The translations under genes and the position numbers were made by a program. Positions 8,524-17,655 of a DNA stretch of 64,000 bases are shown piece by piece. The stretch's first letter is position 1. Each line of letters begins with the position of its first letter. The stretch is taken from the NCBI GenBank assembly GCA_938015435.1, contig CALLPN010000020.1, positions 1 through 64,000 of the forward strand, in the 5' to 3' direction. Under the pieces are notes generated by a model. The model saw only the letters and a program-made list of their open reading frames with translations, did no database searches and was not told the origin of the DNA. Source of the stretch: an uncultured Saprospiraceae bacterium. Its GTDB lineage: Bacteria > Bacteroidota > Bacteroidia > Chitinophagales > Saprospiraceae.

Positions 8524-9960
8524 ATGATCAATAAAACTATCAATCGACTGCTAGTCATCTGCTGTATGATCGCTCTTTGGTCCTCCCCAGTGATAGCACA
8601 AGATGTATGGAATCTCGAAAAATGTATCAATCATGCGATGCAAAACAATATCGATATCCAACAAGGAAGATTAAGTATCGAGCAAGCCAATATATCTAAT
8701 AAGGAAGCAACTCAAAGTAGATATCCAAGCCTTAATGCGAGCACTAATTTTGGATTGAACTTTGGACGTACTATTGATCCTACGAATAATGAGTTTATAA
8801 CGCAATCATTTTTCAGTAACGGTATTTCTCTCAACAGTAATATAACCCTGTATAATTCGGGTAGAATTAATAATACGATCAAGCAAAGTGAGATTGACCA
8901 AGAGTCTGCTAACTATTCGGCCAAACAATCCGAAAGAGATATAGCATTAATAGTTGCTAATTCATATCTCAATATTCTCTTCGCTGAGGAGAATCTAAAA
9001 AATGCAATAGCCCAACAAAGTTTAAATACTGAACAATACAATCAAGTTCAATCATTGATCAAAGCGGGTGTAAGGCCAGCTAACGAACTACTTGACTTGG
9101 AAGCTCAGATAGCAAGGGGCGAGCAAAGTGTCATTACGCAGCAAAATACTGTTATGATATCCAAGCTTAACCTTAAGCAATTATTGTTGCTAGATCCAGG
9201 CTATCAAATTACTTTAGAGAGACCATCAGATGCCGATATACTATCAGACGCAGATGTCATCACATTCGATGACATTTATACTTCGGCGCTATCAAGTCAA
9301 CCTGGTATTAGAGCTGCAGAACTAGACGTAAGATCAGCAGAACTAGGTGAAAAAATTGCAAAATCATCATTATATCCAAGTGTATCTCTTGGAGGTACTC
9401 TACAAACTAATTATAGTAATCAAGGCCGAAAATTGGATGGATTCAATGTAGGCTCAAAAGACGAATCAGTGCTTATTGATGGAATGCCATCAGTGATCAC
9501 TACACCTACGGTTTCAGCGATTTTGGCTGACAATCCATATATCAACCAAATAGATGAAAATATTTCTTACGGCTTTGGGTTAGGTGTCAATATTCCTATT
9601 TATAATAATTACCAAGTGAAGGCTGGAATGGAAAGAGCTAGGCTCAATACCATGAGTAGTGCACTCAATGTACAAAGACAAAAAAACACTTTAAAAACTA
9701 ATGTACAACAAGCATTAGCAGATGCTCAAGCAGCAAGTAAAAGTTACCAAGCAGCAAAGAAAAGTAGAGATGCTCAATTGGCAGCTTACAATAATGCTAC
9801 CAAGCAATATGATTTGGGTGCGATCAATAGTTTTGACTTTGTCAACTCAAGAGCTTTACTTGACAACTCTGAAATAAGTTTAATCATAGCAAAATATGAT
9901 TACCTTTTTAAAGCTAAGGTAGTAGACTTCTATATGGGTAGACCAATTACATTGAAATAA
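8524..9960 (+). CDS. TolC family outer-membrane efflux protein
   Basis: This protein should trimerise into an outer-membrane channel with a periplasmic alpha-barrel tunnel. The 478-residue product has a signal peptide (CMIALWSSPVIAQ), then WNLEKCINHAMQNNIDIQQGRL and two repeated halves rich in long Ala/Gln helices, as expected for the family. The frame is open to 8440, but ATG 8524 places the signal peptide correctly. An adaptor gene follows 41 nt later. No inner-membrane transporter gene is next to the pair. Confidence 0.92.
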   Translation: MINKTINRLLVICCMIALWSSPVIAQDVWNLEKCINHAMQNNIDIQQGRLSIEQANISNKEATQSRYPSLNASTNFGLNFGRTIDPTNNEFITQSFFSNGISLNSNITLYNSGRINNTIKQSEIDQESANYSAKQSERDIALIVANSYLNILFAEENLKNAIAQQSLNTEQYNQVQSLIKAGVRPANELLDLEAQIARGEQSVITQQNTVMISKLNLKQLLLLDPGYQITLERPSDADILSDADVITFDDIYTSALSSQPGIRAAELDVRSAELGEKIAKSSLYPSVSLGGTLQTNYSNQGRKLDGFNVGSKDESVLIDGMPSVITTPTVSAILADNPYINQIDENISYGFGLGVNIPIYNNYQVKAGMERARLNTMSSALNVQRQKNTLKTNVQQALADAQAASKSYQAAKKSRDAQLAAYNNATKQYDLGAINSFDFVNSRALLDNSEISLIIAKYDYLFKAKVVDFYMGRPITLK

Positions 9961-10001
9961 CCAATAACGCCAATACAAACGGACAATACAAATCAACAGA
10001 T

Positions 10002-11390
10002 ATGACGACCAAAAAGAAGAAATCTAGAAAGTGGCTAGTGCCAGTGCTTGTGATTTTAGTAGCAGCGTTAATCGCAGGTGCATATTTCAAAGGAAAAAAC
10101 AAGCCAAAGGGTGTAGAAGTAACTGTAGAAGAGGCGGAAAATAGAACAATACTAGAAACGGTTACAGCGAGCGGAAAAATATTTCCAGAGACAGAAGTGA
10201 AGATAAGTAGTGATGTATCTGGTGAGATAGTAGAACTATATATACAAGAAGGAGATTCAGTGTATACAGGACAAATACTCGCTAAGATTGATCCAGACAC
10301 GTATGAATCAACAGTAGAAAGAGGACGTGCAAGTGTCAATAGTGCTAAGGCAAATAAAGCGGCATCCGCTACTCAAATACAAACGAGTAAAGCTCAAATA
10401 CAACAAATACAAGCGCAATTGACCAATGCTAAAACGGTACATGATCGTAATGCAAAGTTACTAAGTGAAGGTGTAATATCGCAGGTAGAATTTGATCAAT
10501 CACTATCATCATTGCAAGGACTCCAAGCTAATATGAGCTCCGCCGAAGCATCTTTAGAAGCGGCTAAACAAGGAGTAGAAGGAGCCTCTTTTTCTGTTCA
10601 AAGTGCAGAAGCAACTTTACGTGAAATGCAAACTAGTCTGAGTCGAACTATTATCAAATCTCCTACCGATGGAATAGTTTCTTCTCTATCTGTAGAACAA
10701 GGTGAACGTGTAGTAGGAACGATACAGATGACAGGAACCGAGATGATGCGTATCGCAAATCTTTCTGCTATGGAAGTACAAGTTGATGTAAGTGAAAATG
10801 ATATCCTTAGAGTATCTCTCAATGATAAAGTAGACATAGAAGTCGATGCATATCTCGACCGTAAATTTGCTGGTTATGTAACCGAAATTGCAAACTCCGC
10901 TAGTAACATTGGTGGAGCCGCTTCACTCAATACAGATCAGGTAACTAATTTTGTTGTGAAAGTACGAGTGGACAGCGAAAGCTATAAAGATCTACTTGGA
11001 CCTAGTAAACGCTACCCATTCAGACCAGGTATGAGTGCATCTGTAGATATCAGAACAGAAACAATGGATGATGTTTTGGCTATACCTATTCAGGCGGTTA
11101 CAGTAAGAGAAAAAGAAGAAGATGAAGATGAAGAAAATAAAAAGAAAAAAGCTGCAGACGATGAATTAGAAGAAGTAGTATTCGTCATGGAGGCCGACAC
11201 TGTTCGTATGGTTAACGTTACGACTGGAATCCAGGATGATGAATATATATTGGTGACCTCAGGATTAGAGAAAGGGGAGATGATAGTAACAGGACCTTAC
11301 AGTGCAATATCTAAAAAATTAGACGAAGGAGATGCAGTAAGAATCAAAGAAGAGAAGGATAAAAAAGATGACGAAGAAGATGACGAATAA
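10002..11390 (+). CDS. HlyD/RND-type periplasmic adaptor subunit
   Basis: The product links an inner-membrane pump to TolC. Residues about 10-28 form one transmembrane anchor. A lipoyl-like half motif (VSGEIVELYIQEGDSVYTGQILAKIDPDTY) and a long Ala/Gln/Ser coiled-coil hairpin follow. The second lipoyl half is SPTDGIVSSLSVEQGERV, and beta-barrel and membrane-proximal domains come last. Near residue 370 is an insertion of alternating acidic and Lys residues, and the C terminus is also highly charged. It is cotranscribed with tolC. Adaptors of this kind usually precede MacB-like ABC permeases, which are absent here. Confidence 0.9.
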   Translation: MTTKKKKSRKWLVPVLVILVAALIAGAYFKGKNKPKGVEVTVEEAENRTILETVTASGKIFPETEVKISSDVSGEIVELYIQEGDSVYTGQILAKIDPDTYESTVERGRASVNSAKANKAASATQIQTSKAQIQQIQAQLTNAKTVHDRNAKLLSEGVISQVEFDQSLSSLQGLQANMSSAEASLEAAKQGVEGASFSVQSAEATLREMQTSLSRTIIKSPTDGIVSSLSVEQGERVVGTIQMTGTEMMRIANLSAMEVQVDVSENDILRVSLNDKVDIEVDAYLDRKFAGYVTEIANSASNIGGAASLNTDQVTNFVVKVRVDSESYKDLLGPSKRYPFRPGMSASVDIRTETMDDVLAIPIQAVTVREKEEDEDEENKKKKAADDELEEVVFVMEADTVRMVNVTTGIQDDEYILVTSGLEKGEMIVTGPYSAISKKLDEGDAVRIKEEKDKKDDEEDDE

Positions 11391-11970
11391 TGCAGCCCTT
11401 ATTATAATGATAAAGAATCCAGTATTAGGTAAAGCTAAAACTAGAATAGCATCAACTACTGGTGATGAAGAAGCGTTGAGAATATATAAGCTTCTACTAA
11501 ATCATACGAGAAAAATTACCGAAGCTACATCAATTGATAGATATTTATATTATAGTGATTACATAGAAGAAGATGCTTGGTCGTCAGATGTTTTCAATAA
11601 AAGAATACAATCTAAAGGTGACCTAGGTAATAGATTGCGAGACGCATTTTCTACATTATCAGAAGAGTATAATAAAATGATTGTAATTGGAAGTGATTGC
11701 GCTGCTATTACTCCGGAGCATATCATGACTGCAGTAAAAGCTCTTGATAATAATGATGTGGTAATTGGTCCAGTTCATGATGGTGGATACTATCTATTAG
11801 GAATGAATAGTTACTATCCTGAGATTATTTCTGATATTGAGTGGAGTACTGACGTAGTTGCATCACAAACACTTAATAAGGCAAAAGAAATAAACTTATC
11901 AACTCACTCTATCGAAACGCTTCATGATATTGATTATCACGAAGATTGGTTAGCGCATGGCTTGGAATAA
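11380..11970 (+). CDS. DUF2064/TIGR04282-like nucleotidyl- or glycosyltransferase
   Basis: The product (196 residues) fits the CofC/GT-A-like family: an N-terminal ALIIMIKNPVLGKAKTRIA nucleotide-binding segment, IGSDCAAIT, and the glycine-rich block VIGPVHDGGYYLLGM. Members of TIGR04282 are linked to arsenosugar synthesis and radical SAM neighbours, but no such partner is present here. The ATG at 11380 lies inside the end of the adaptor gene (11-nt overlap), suggesting coupled translation. An ATG at 11368 is also possible. Function of this copy is open. Confidence 0.82.
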   Translation: MTNNAALIIMIKNPVLGKAKTRIASTTGDEEALRIYKLLLNHTRKITEATSIDRYLYYSDYIEEDAWSSDVFNKRIQSKGDLGNRLRDAFSTLSEEYNKMIVIGSDCAAITPEHIMTAVKALDNNDVVIGPVHDGGYYLLGMNSYYPEIISDIEWSTDVVASQTLNKAKEINLSTHSIETLHDIDYHEDWLAHGLE

Positions 11971-11982
11971 ACGTAGGATTTT

Positions 11983-12999
11983 TTAAAAACCTCGTATGTT
12001 ATTCCATTCTGCCAGAAACGCTCCTTTCGCTCTATTTTCTTTTTTGATTTTTCCTGATTTTATTAAATCTAGTATAGCAAGTTGTCTAGGAGAAAGGACA
12101 TCTACAGGAGACTGTCTTTTAGCGATTAGCGCATTAGATTTAGTGGCCTGGATTTCTAACATCGGTACATTTTGATAGTCAGACTGAGATAAGTAGTATT
12201 TGTCTTGACCGTCTACACGATACTCATTAGTATCCTTGGTAGGAATGTTATTTTTTTTGGCAATTGACTTTTCTTTTTTACTATTGGTGTACACTTTATC
12301 TGCACATCTTTTTTTTGATGATTCACTAACCAATTCTGCGTAACTAATTTCTTCTGGATCGTAACTTACTTTTACTACTTCTGTTCCATTCATGTATCCA
12401 GCTTGAGTAGATTGTACTCCTTTCATAGAACCTATTTCTTTTTCTCCTGTCCAGAAACAATACATGCTTAATATTGCTTCTTCAGTATGATTAGACAATT
12501 CTTTCTGAAGCAGATTAATATAGTTGGGTGCTATTTGATTACTAGCTAATATTGCATCCTGTATAGTGTTGACTACAGCTGCTGGTTCATATGCTCCGGA
12601 GTGTCTTTTAACGATATCTTTTCCCTTATTATTTACGATCCTTATTACAGGATTATTCCATGTAGGTTCTTTATATTTTTTCAATACTTTACCATCTGCA
12701 CCACCTTTGTTATTATAGATTACTAGAGGTACGAAGTGAGTTTCTATAGCTTCAACTATAAGCGGGTGTGACATTACTTTATTACCAAACGTACTACAAG
12801 TATTACATCCAGGTACTTCTTGAAAAAAAATAAAAACAGGAAGATCTTTTGACACAGATTGGCTCAGTGCTTCGTCATAATCTCTAAGCCAATGTACTTG
12901 ACCTAGTTCTACGGGTTGATCTATTTTTTGTGTCCAATCTTGTGAGTAAGTAATGCAAGTCGATAGACATATAGTTATGACCGTGATTATATTTTTCAT
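11983..12999 (-). CDS. VPG-C thioredoxin-like protein with MsrA-like domain
   Basis: After a signal peptide (IITVITICLSTCITYSQ), residues about 30-155 form a thioredoxin-like domain with the motif FFQEVPGCNTCSTFG. C65 and C68 make a CxxC where related proteins, as I recall the VPGUxxT type 2 family, carry selenocysteine. Next comes a short region like methionine sulfoxide reductase A, with C181 in MYCFWTGE, VQSTQAGYMNGTEVVKVSYDPEEISY, and a conserved C-terminal LSPRQLAIL. The GHAE insertion of true MsrA seems shortened. The frame opens at 13029, but ATG 12999 fits the signal peptide. A periplasmic thiol redox or repair role is inferred. Confidence 0.72.
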   Translation of the reverse strand: MKNIITVITICLSTCITYSQDWTQKIDQPVELGQVHWLRDYDEALSQSVSKDLPVFIFFQEVPGCNTCSTFGNKVMSHPLIVEAIETHFVPLVIYNNKGGADGKVLKKYKEPTWNNPVIRIVNNKGKDIVKRHSGAYEPAAVVNTIQDAILASNQIAPNYINLLQKELSNHTEEAILSMYCFWTGEKEIGSMKGVQSTQAGYMNGTEVVKVSYDPEEISYAELVSESSKKRCADKVYTNSKKEKSIAKKNNIPTKDTNEYRVDGQDKYYLSQSDYQNVPMLEIQATKSNALIAKRQSPVDVLSPRQLAILDLIKSGKIKKENRAKGAFLAEWNNIRGF

Positions 13000-13068
13000 T
13001 TCAATAATTTTTATTTTGAAGTGTTTCAATGAATCTTGTAAATATTAAATCACTTCAAAAATTTAATA

Positions 13069-14328
13069 TTATAGTTCTAACGTTTCTATTGTAAAACCTA
13101 ATTGTTCTAGATCTTTCCAATAGCTAGGATATGACTTTTGGACGACGGCTTTATCTTTGATAATTAAGGGTATTAAAATAGATAATGGTGCAAAGGCCAT
13201 TGCCATTCTATGGTCATCGTAAGTTTCTACTTCTGCTTCTGGATTAGGTACAGCACTTCCTTCTTGCATGTAATACTGAACCTCAGATTTTTGTGCGAAT
13301 CGTGTAGGCATTTTCACGAATGATACGCCATACTTTTTTAGTTCGGACTTTAGAGCTTTAGTCCTATCGGTTTCTTTGATGGCTAGAGTTTGTAATCCAC
13401 TGAACAGCATCGATGAACCTTTTCCTGCACCTACGATCGATAGGGTCTGTGCGATATCTGGTTGTGCAATATAATTATATTCATAAAAAGGGACAGGATC
13501 ATTATTAGCCTTGGTTATGTGAACACTGCGATTTGAGAATGTACTTTTTATGCCAAAGGAAGTCATCATATCACTAATCGCACTATCACCTTGTAGCGCT
13601 TGATTAGTCAAACCATTAATAGTAATGTCGGACTCTTCTGCCAAAGCAGCTATAGCATATAGATACGATGCGGATGACCAATCGGATTCTACAAAATAAT
13701 CTTTAGCAATGTAATTTTGAGCCTTGATCTTGATGACTAATCCATTCCAAGAATGAGAAACTCCGAAGTATTCCATCATGCGAAGAGTCATCTCGATGTA
13801 AGGACGAGACACAGGCTCAGATTCGAGTGTAATCTCTAGTCCATTAGATAAGGTCGGTGCAATAAGAAGTAATGCTGTTATAAACTGAGAGCTGATATCC
13901 GCTTTAAGCGTGACAGTAGATCCAGTTATTTCTTTTGGAGCAATTAGAAGTGGCGGATAACCTATTTTATCAGAATAGACTATATCAGCACCAAGTGACT
14001 TAAGAGCTTCTACGAGTTCTCCTATCGGTCTGCTATGCATTCGCTCTGATCCTGAGAGCAAAGTGTCTCTACCCGTCACGGCGCAGAACGCAGTCATGAA
14101 TCGATAAGTCGTTCCAGCATGTCCAGCATTCAACTCATTATCGTCGGAGGCTAATAATTTGACTAGCGTTTGAGTGTCTGCACTATTCGATAGATTTTCG
14201 ATCTTGAAGTCATCTCTACATAATGCTTGTATGATTAACGCTCTATTGGATATACTCTTGCTTCCAGTAAGATTGATAGTACCATTAGCGATTTTGCTAG
14301 GGTGTGTTATTTTTATAGTAGAACTCAC
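13069..14328 (-). CDS. aroA: 3-phosphoshikimate 1-carboxyvinyltransferase (EPSP synthase)
   Basis: The enzyme joins PEP and shikimate-3-phosphate in the shikimate pathway. Motifs visible in the 419 residues are LTGSKSISNRALI at the N terminus, GHAGTTYRFMTA, the substrate-loop LSGSERMHSRPIGEL, DISSQFITALL, and the C-terminal YDDHRMAMAFAP. Length and order match the family. No other aro gene is adjacent. The upstream 244 nt shared with divergent rsmA should contain both promoters, but I could not find a convincing box for aroA. Confidence 0.96.
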   Translation of the reverse strand: MSSTIKITHPSKIANGTINLTGSKSISNRALIIQALCRDDFKIENLSNSADTQTLVKLLASDDNELNAGHAGTTYRFMTAFCAVTGRDTLLSGSERMHSRPIGELVEALKSLGADIVYSDKIGYPPLLIAPKEITGSTVTLKADISSQFITALLLIAPTLSNGLEITLESEPVSRPYIEMTLRMMEYFGVSHSWNGLVIKIKAQNYIAKDYFVESDWSSASYLYAIAALAEESDITINGLTNQALQGDSAISDMMTSFGIKSTFSNRSVHITKANNDPVPFYEYNYIAQPDIAQTLSIVGAGKGSSMLFSGLQTLAIKETDRTKALKSELKKYGVSFVKMPTRFAQKSEVQYYMQEGSAVPNPEAEVETYDDHRMAMAFAPLSILIPLIIKDKAVVQKSYPSYWKDLEQLGFTIETLEL

Positions 14329-14525
14329 AGATAATTATTTATTCAGAAAGTATAAGGTTATTGGATTATCATTAGTTGATCAAATCCGTGATAAATGTAA
14401 TAGAATTTCAGATTCTGTGTAGATCTATGATTATTCATTGTATTCGATATAGCTATTGTGACCATGATTATTTCAATGACAATCATACATCTTTCTATAT
14501 TTTCACCCAATTGCCAAAACCATAT

Positions 14526-14533
14526 TATCTTTA
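14526..14533 (+). promoter_or_regulatory. Possible -7 box of rsmA
   Basis: TATCTTTA lies 39 nt before the TTG start of rsmA in the aroA-rsmA divergent spacer. The same octamer occurs before ruvC, pheT and the EI24-like gene. No well-placed TTG for the -33 position is visible. Confidence 0.35.
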
Positions 14534-14572
14534 CGACATTGGTATACTTACGCATAACAAATTCTTTTTCTA

Positions 14573-15373
14573 TTGAAAGCTAAAAAATCATACGGTCAAC
14601 ATTTTCTAATTAATGAAAATGCCTCAGAGAAAATAGCCTACGGACTTAATCGAAAAGAGGGGATAAAAAATGTACTTGAGATTGGTCCAGGTAAAGGAGT
14701 ACTTACTAAGTATTTTCTAAAACAAGATATCAATTTTAGAGCTGTAGAGGCAGATAGAGATATGGTAGAATATCTCAAAGAGCATTACCCAGTACTTGAG
14801 GATAAGATTATTCTTCTTGATTTCATGAAGTTAAACTTGTCTAAAGTATTTGACGGAGAGCCTTTCTACCTTACAGGTAATTACCCGTACAATATATCAT
14901 CTCAGATATTATTCAAGATGCTCCAGCACAAGGAACTGATACCAGAGATGATAGGTATGTTTCAAAAAGAAGTAGCGGATAGAGTTATTGCCCCTCACGG
15001 AAGTAAGACATACGGAGTATTGAGTGTATTAATACAAGCATTCTACAAGGGCCAGATGTTTATGAAGGTGAGTCCAGGCTCGTTTTCACCACCGCCAAAG
15101 GTCAATTCTGCAGTGATAAGATTGACAAGAAAGGAAAATTATGAACTTCCATGCAGTGAAAAGATGTTAAGAGCTGTAGTCAAGACAAGTTTTGGTCAAC
15201 GTAGAAAGATGATTAGAAATACACTTAAGGTGTTGATACAAGATCGAGATCTATTAGATTCTGAACTCTTTACTAAGAGACCAGAGCACCTGTCAGTTGA
15301 CGATTTTATTGAATTAACATGTCTTATCGAAGAGAGAAAGGCAAAAAACGAGTTAGATGAGTCTAGAGACTAG
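14573..15373 (+). CDS. rsmA: 16S rRNA (adenine1518/1519-N6)-dimethyltransferase
   Basis: RsmA/KsgA dimethylates two adenines in the 3' hairpin of 16S rRNA during late 30S assembly. The 266-residue product shows KKSYGQHFLINENAS, the SAM-binding motif LEIGPGKGVLTKYF, and the catalytic NYPYNISSQILFK. The KVSPGSFSPPPKVNSAVI block is also present. The start is TTG at 14573, which gives the usual MKAKKSYGQHFL. The last 17 nt overlap the yqeY-like gene, pointing to translational coupling. Confidence 0.96.
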   Translation: MKAKKSYGQHFLINENASEKIAYGLNRKEGIKNVLEIGPGKGVLTKYFLKQDINFRAVEADRDMVEYLKEHYPVLEDKIILLDFMKLNLSKVFDGEPFYLTGNYPYNISSQILFKMLQHKELIPEMIGMFQKEVADRVIAPHGSKTYGVLSVLIQAFYKGQMFMKVSPGSFSPPPKVNSAVIRLTRKENYELPCSEKMLRAVVKTSFGQRRKMIRNTLKVLIQDRDLLDSELFTKRPEHLSVDDFIELTCLIEERKAKNELDESRD

Positions 15374-15803
15374 AATAATGGGAGACCTCAAAGAGGCAAT
15401 GAAAGCTAAAGATCAAGTAGCCCTCCGAAGTATCAGAGCGCTCAAAGCAGCTATTACACTTACTAAGACTGATGGGTCTGGTACTGTAATGGATGAAGCT
15501 GCTGAGATCAAGCTAGTACAGAAGCAAGTAAAGCAAAGGCAAGAATCATTAGGTATATACGAGGAACAAGGTCGTGAAGATCTAGCAGTGAAAGAGAGAG
15601 AAGAAATAGCAGTGCTATCGCGCTACTTACCGGAGCAAATGTCTGACGAAGATCTTACAATTTTCATTACTGATCTAATTCAAAAAGCGGGAGCTACTTC
15701 TATGAAGGACATGGGTAAAATCATGGGTATGGCTTCTGGTCAGTTAGCTGGTAAAGCTGATGGCAAGTCTATTTCTGCCAAAGTAAAAGCACTACTTTCA
15801 TAA
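15357..15803 (+). CDS. GatB/YqeY domain protein
   Basis: This 148-residue protein belongs to the YqeY family, related to the C-terminal domain of GatB from the tRNA amidotransferase, with a proposed link to tRNA metabolism. Clear segments are DLKEAMKAKDQVALRSIRALKAAI at the start, YLPEQMSDEDL in the middle, and the MKDMGKIMGMASGQLAGKADGK signature near the end. It overlaps rsmA by 17 nt and ends 1 nt before the next start codon, so the three genes form an operon. Confidence 0.92.
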   Translation: MSLETRIMGDLKEAMKAKDQVALRSIRALKAAITLTKTDGSGTVMDEAAEIKLVQKQVKQRQESLGIYEEQGREDLAVKEREEIAVLSRYLPEQMSDEDLTIFITDLIQKAGATSMKDMGKIMGMASGQLAGKADGKSISAKVKALLS

Positions 15804-15804
15804 T

Positions 15805-16560
15805 ATGAAAGCAATCATCGAACATCAGGATAAGAAATACCGAGTAGACTTAACTAAGCCTATAGATATTTCTTACCCTCTTGTTCCTGGTGCGGTTACG
15901 CCTAAGTGCTTCTGGGCACCTAATGTAGAAGCAGAGCCAGTGAGAGCACATGGATTTGTAGGATCTACTAATGAGGGTGGAGTGGTAAACTTCTATGATG
16001 TCAAACTTAACCCTCACGGTAATGGAACACATACCGAGTGTGTAGGACATATCGCTAAAGTTCAACATTCTGTGCAAGAGAGTTTTGACCAGTTTCATTT
16101 CATAGCTAAGCTGATCACTTTATCGCCTACTACGATCGAAAATGGTGACCAAGTCATCCAAGAAGATCAGATTATCGCCGCACTTGGTGATGAGTCTTAC
16201 GAAGCGATAATTATCCGTACCCTACCGAACAGCATTGAAGTTAAGAAAGTCGATTATAGCGAAAGTAACCCACCTTATATCGAGGCCGCTTGTATGTCTC
16301 ATATTATCAATAAAGGAATTAAGCATCTATTGATCGATCTACCCTCTGTGGATAGAGAGTCAGACGAAGGTGCATTGGCAGCTCATCATGCGTATTGGCA
16401 ATATCCAACACTTCAACATGACAAAAAGACCATTACTGAGATGGTATATATTGACAATGTGCATCAAGATGGATTATATTTGTTAGAGATGCAGGTGGCA
16501 CCATTAGTACTAGATGCTAGTCCAAGTCGCCCAGTTATTTATCGATTACACAAAATTTAG
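15805..16560 (+). CDS. Cyclase family protein (kynurenine formamidase-like)
   Basis: The 251-residue product matches the cyclase family (PF04199), metal-dependent hydrolases that include bacterial kynurenine formamidase. The metal-binding signature HxGTH is present as NPHGNGTHTECVGH; the usual Asp after GTH is replaced by Glu. A second conserved region, LLIDLPSVDRESDEGALAAHHAYW, is also visible. No tryptophan catabolism gene is near it, so the substrate is unknown. It follows the yqeY-like gene by 1 nt and precedes the TPR gene by 9 nt. Confidence 0.85.
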   Translation: MKAIIEHQDKKYRVDLTKPIDISYPLVPGAVTPKCFWAPNVEAEPVRAHGFVGSTNEGGVVNFYDVKLNPHGNGTHTECVGHIAKVQHSVQESFDQFHFIAKLITLSPTTIENGDQVIQEDQIIAALGDESYEAIIIRTLPNSIEVKKVDYSESNPPYIEAACMSHIINKGIKHLLIDLPSVDRESDEGALAAHHAYWQYPTLQHDKKTITEMVYIDNVHQDGLYLLEMQVAPLVLDASPSRPVIYRLHKI

Positions 16561-16569
16561 ACAAGACGA

Positions 16570-17199
16570 GTGGAAAGACAATCTTCATATAATCACTATT
16601 TAGACTATCAATTGATACCGTCTACTGATTATGGAGGAAAGATTAGATACTTTGATCGATTTCATTCAGCATTCGATTCTTTGGACGAGATTCAAAGGCT
16701 TGATGTCCATTTAGATTACAATAAGGCATTATTTGAAGTAGGTAATTACCATAGATTTGTACAATCTGTAGATCCACTTATCGAGCAAGTAATTATAGAT
16801 AATATCTACGAGCACCGAGGGGAGAAAGTGTTCGAAGGATTATTGTTTAAAAAGGCCGCAGCTCTTTATAACCTTAGGCAATATGACGGTGCTATTAAGA
16901 TACTCAAGTCATTAGTTAACATTGACAAGGAAAATCAACTGTCCAGAGGTCTGCTATCATTATGTATACGAAAACGAGGAAAAACTTGGTACGATCTAAG
17001 TAAGGCAATTGCAATTGTCCTTATGTTTTCAGCAGTATCAATTTTATTTGCAGAATTTGTAATTGTTAGTGCCTTTCACATTGATTATCTAGAGCAAGTT
17101 ATTTTATTACGCAATGTGCTGATCTTTATCGCATCTATGATATTGATTGGTAGGGAGCTAGCGATGTATTGGTCCATTAAAATGGAAATCAAGTCTTAA
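16570..17199 (+). CDS. TPR-like membrane protein, unknown
   Basis: I do not recognise a named family. Residues 45-135 look like two or three degenerate tetratricopeptide helices (DYNKALFEVGNYHRFVQ, then KKAAALYNLRQYDGAIKILKSL). Two hydrophobic segments of about 20 residues near 145-165 and 176-195 should anchor the C terminus in the inner membrane. The start is GTG at 16570. It is the last gene of the rsmA operon and lies 9 nt after the cyclase gene. A scaffold role would be a guess. Confidence 0.7.
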   Translation: MERQSSYNHYLDYQLIPSTDYGGKIRYFDRFHSAFDSLDEIQRLDVHLDYNKALFEVGNYHRFVQSVDPLIEQVIIDNIYEHRGEKVFEGLLFKKAAALYNLRQYDGAIKILKSLVNIDKENQLSRGLLSLCIRKRGKTWYDLSKAIAIVLMFSAVSILFAEFVIVSAFHIDYLEQVILLRNVLIFIASMILIGRELAMYWSIKMEIKS

Positions 17200-17343
17200 T
17201 CTCAAATGAGTTTGTTGGAATAATGCTCTTGTGTTTTTACACCAGTCATACTAGATAGTCAAATCGGAGAGGAGATAGATAAATTTCAATTCGCATAAAT
17301 TTTAAGAGCACTAAATCACTCTTAGTATTTAACCTAAGGGCAT

Positions 17344-17379
17344 AAAAAAAGGTCTTCAACATTACATTGAAAACCTTTT
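17344..17379 (-). terminator. Intrinsic terminator after tRNA-Val
   Basis: Read on the minus strand, ggttttcaa and ttgaagacc pair around a 7-nt loop and are followed by a run of T. It starts directly downstream of the tRNA 3' end. Confidence 0.75.
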
Positions 17380-17380
17380 G

Positions 17381-17455
17381 TGGGCGATGAGGGATTCGAA
17401 CCCCCGACCCCCTGGGTGTAAACCAGGTGCTCTGAACCAACTGAGCTAATCGCCC
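17381..17455 (-). tRNA. tRNA-Val (anticodon UAC)
   Basis: On the minus strand the sequence folds as a full cloverleaf. The acceptor is GGGCGAT/ATCGCCC with discriminator A. The D arm is gctcagttggttcagagc, the anticodon stem is CCTGG/CCAGG with loop TTTACAC, and the T arm contains GGTTCGAAT. The anticodon TAC reads valine GUA codons. The 3' CCA is not encoded, as is common in this phylum. It is flanked by a good promoter upstream and a terminator downstream, so it is a single-gene unit. Confidence 0.97.
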
Positions 17456-17499
17456 CTAAATCTTTGCCAAAGAATACTATAATCCTTTTTTAGCGAGTG

Positions 17500-17529
17500 C
17501 AAATATATAAATGTTTTATGTCAATGCAA
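17500..17529 (-). promoter_or_regulatory. Promoter of tRNA-Val
   Basis: On the minus strand TATATTTG (17500-17507) is a perfect TAnnTTTG -7 box. A TTG (17527-17529) lies 19 nt upstream of it, the spacing expected for the Bacteroidota primary sigma factor. The tRNA 5' end is 44 nt past the box. It is the best complete promoter in the window. Confidence 0.75.
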
Positions 17530-17655
17530 GAAAAGCTAATTGTTTTTTGAGATCAGAAGAGATATATTAAGGTATTCGCTTTTTTAATTCTCATTGATAT
17601 TTCCATATTACTCTGATTATCAATCACATGTAGGTTTGTATCGACTTTTACCGGA

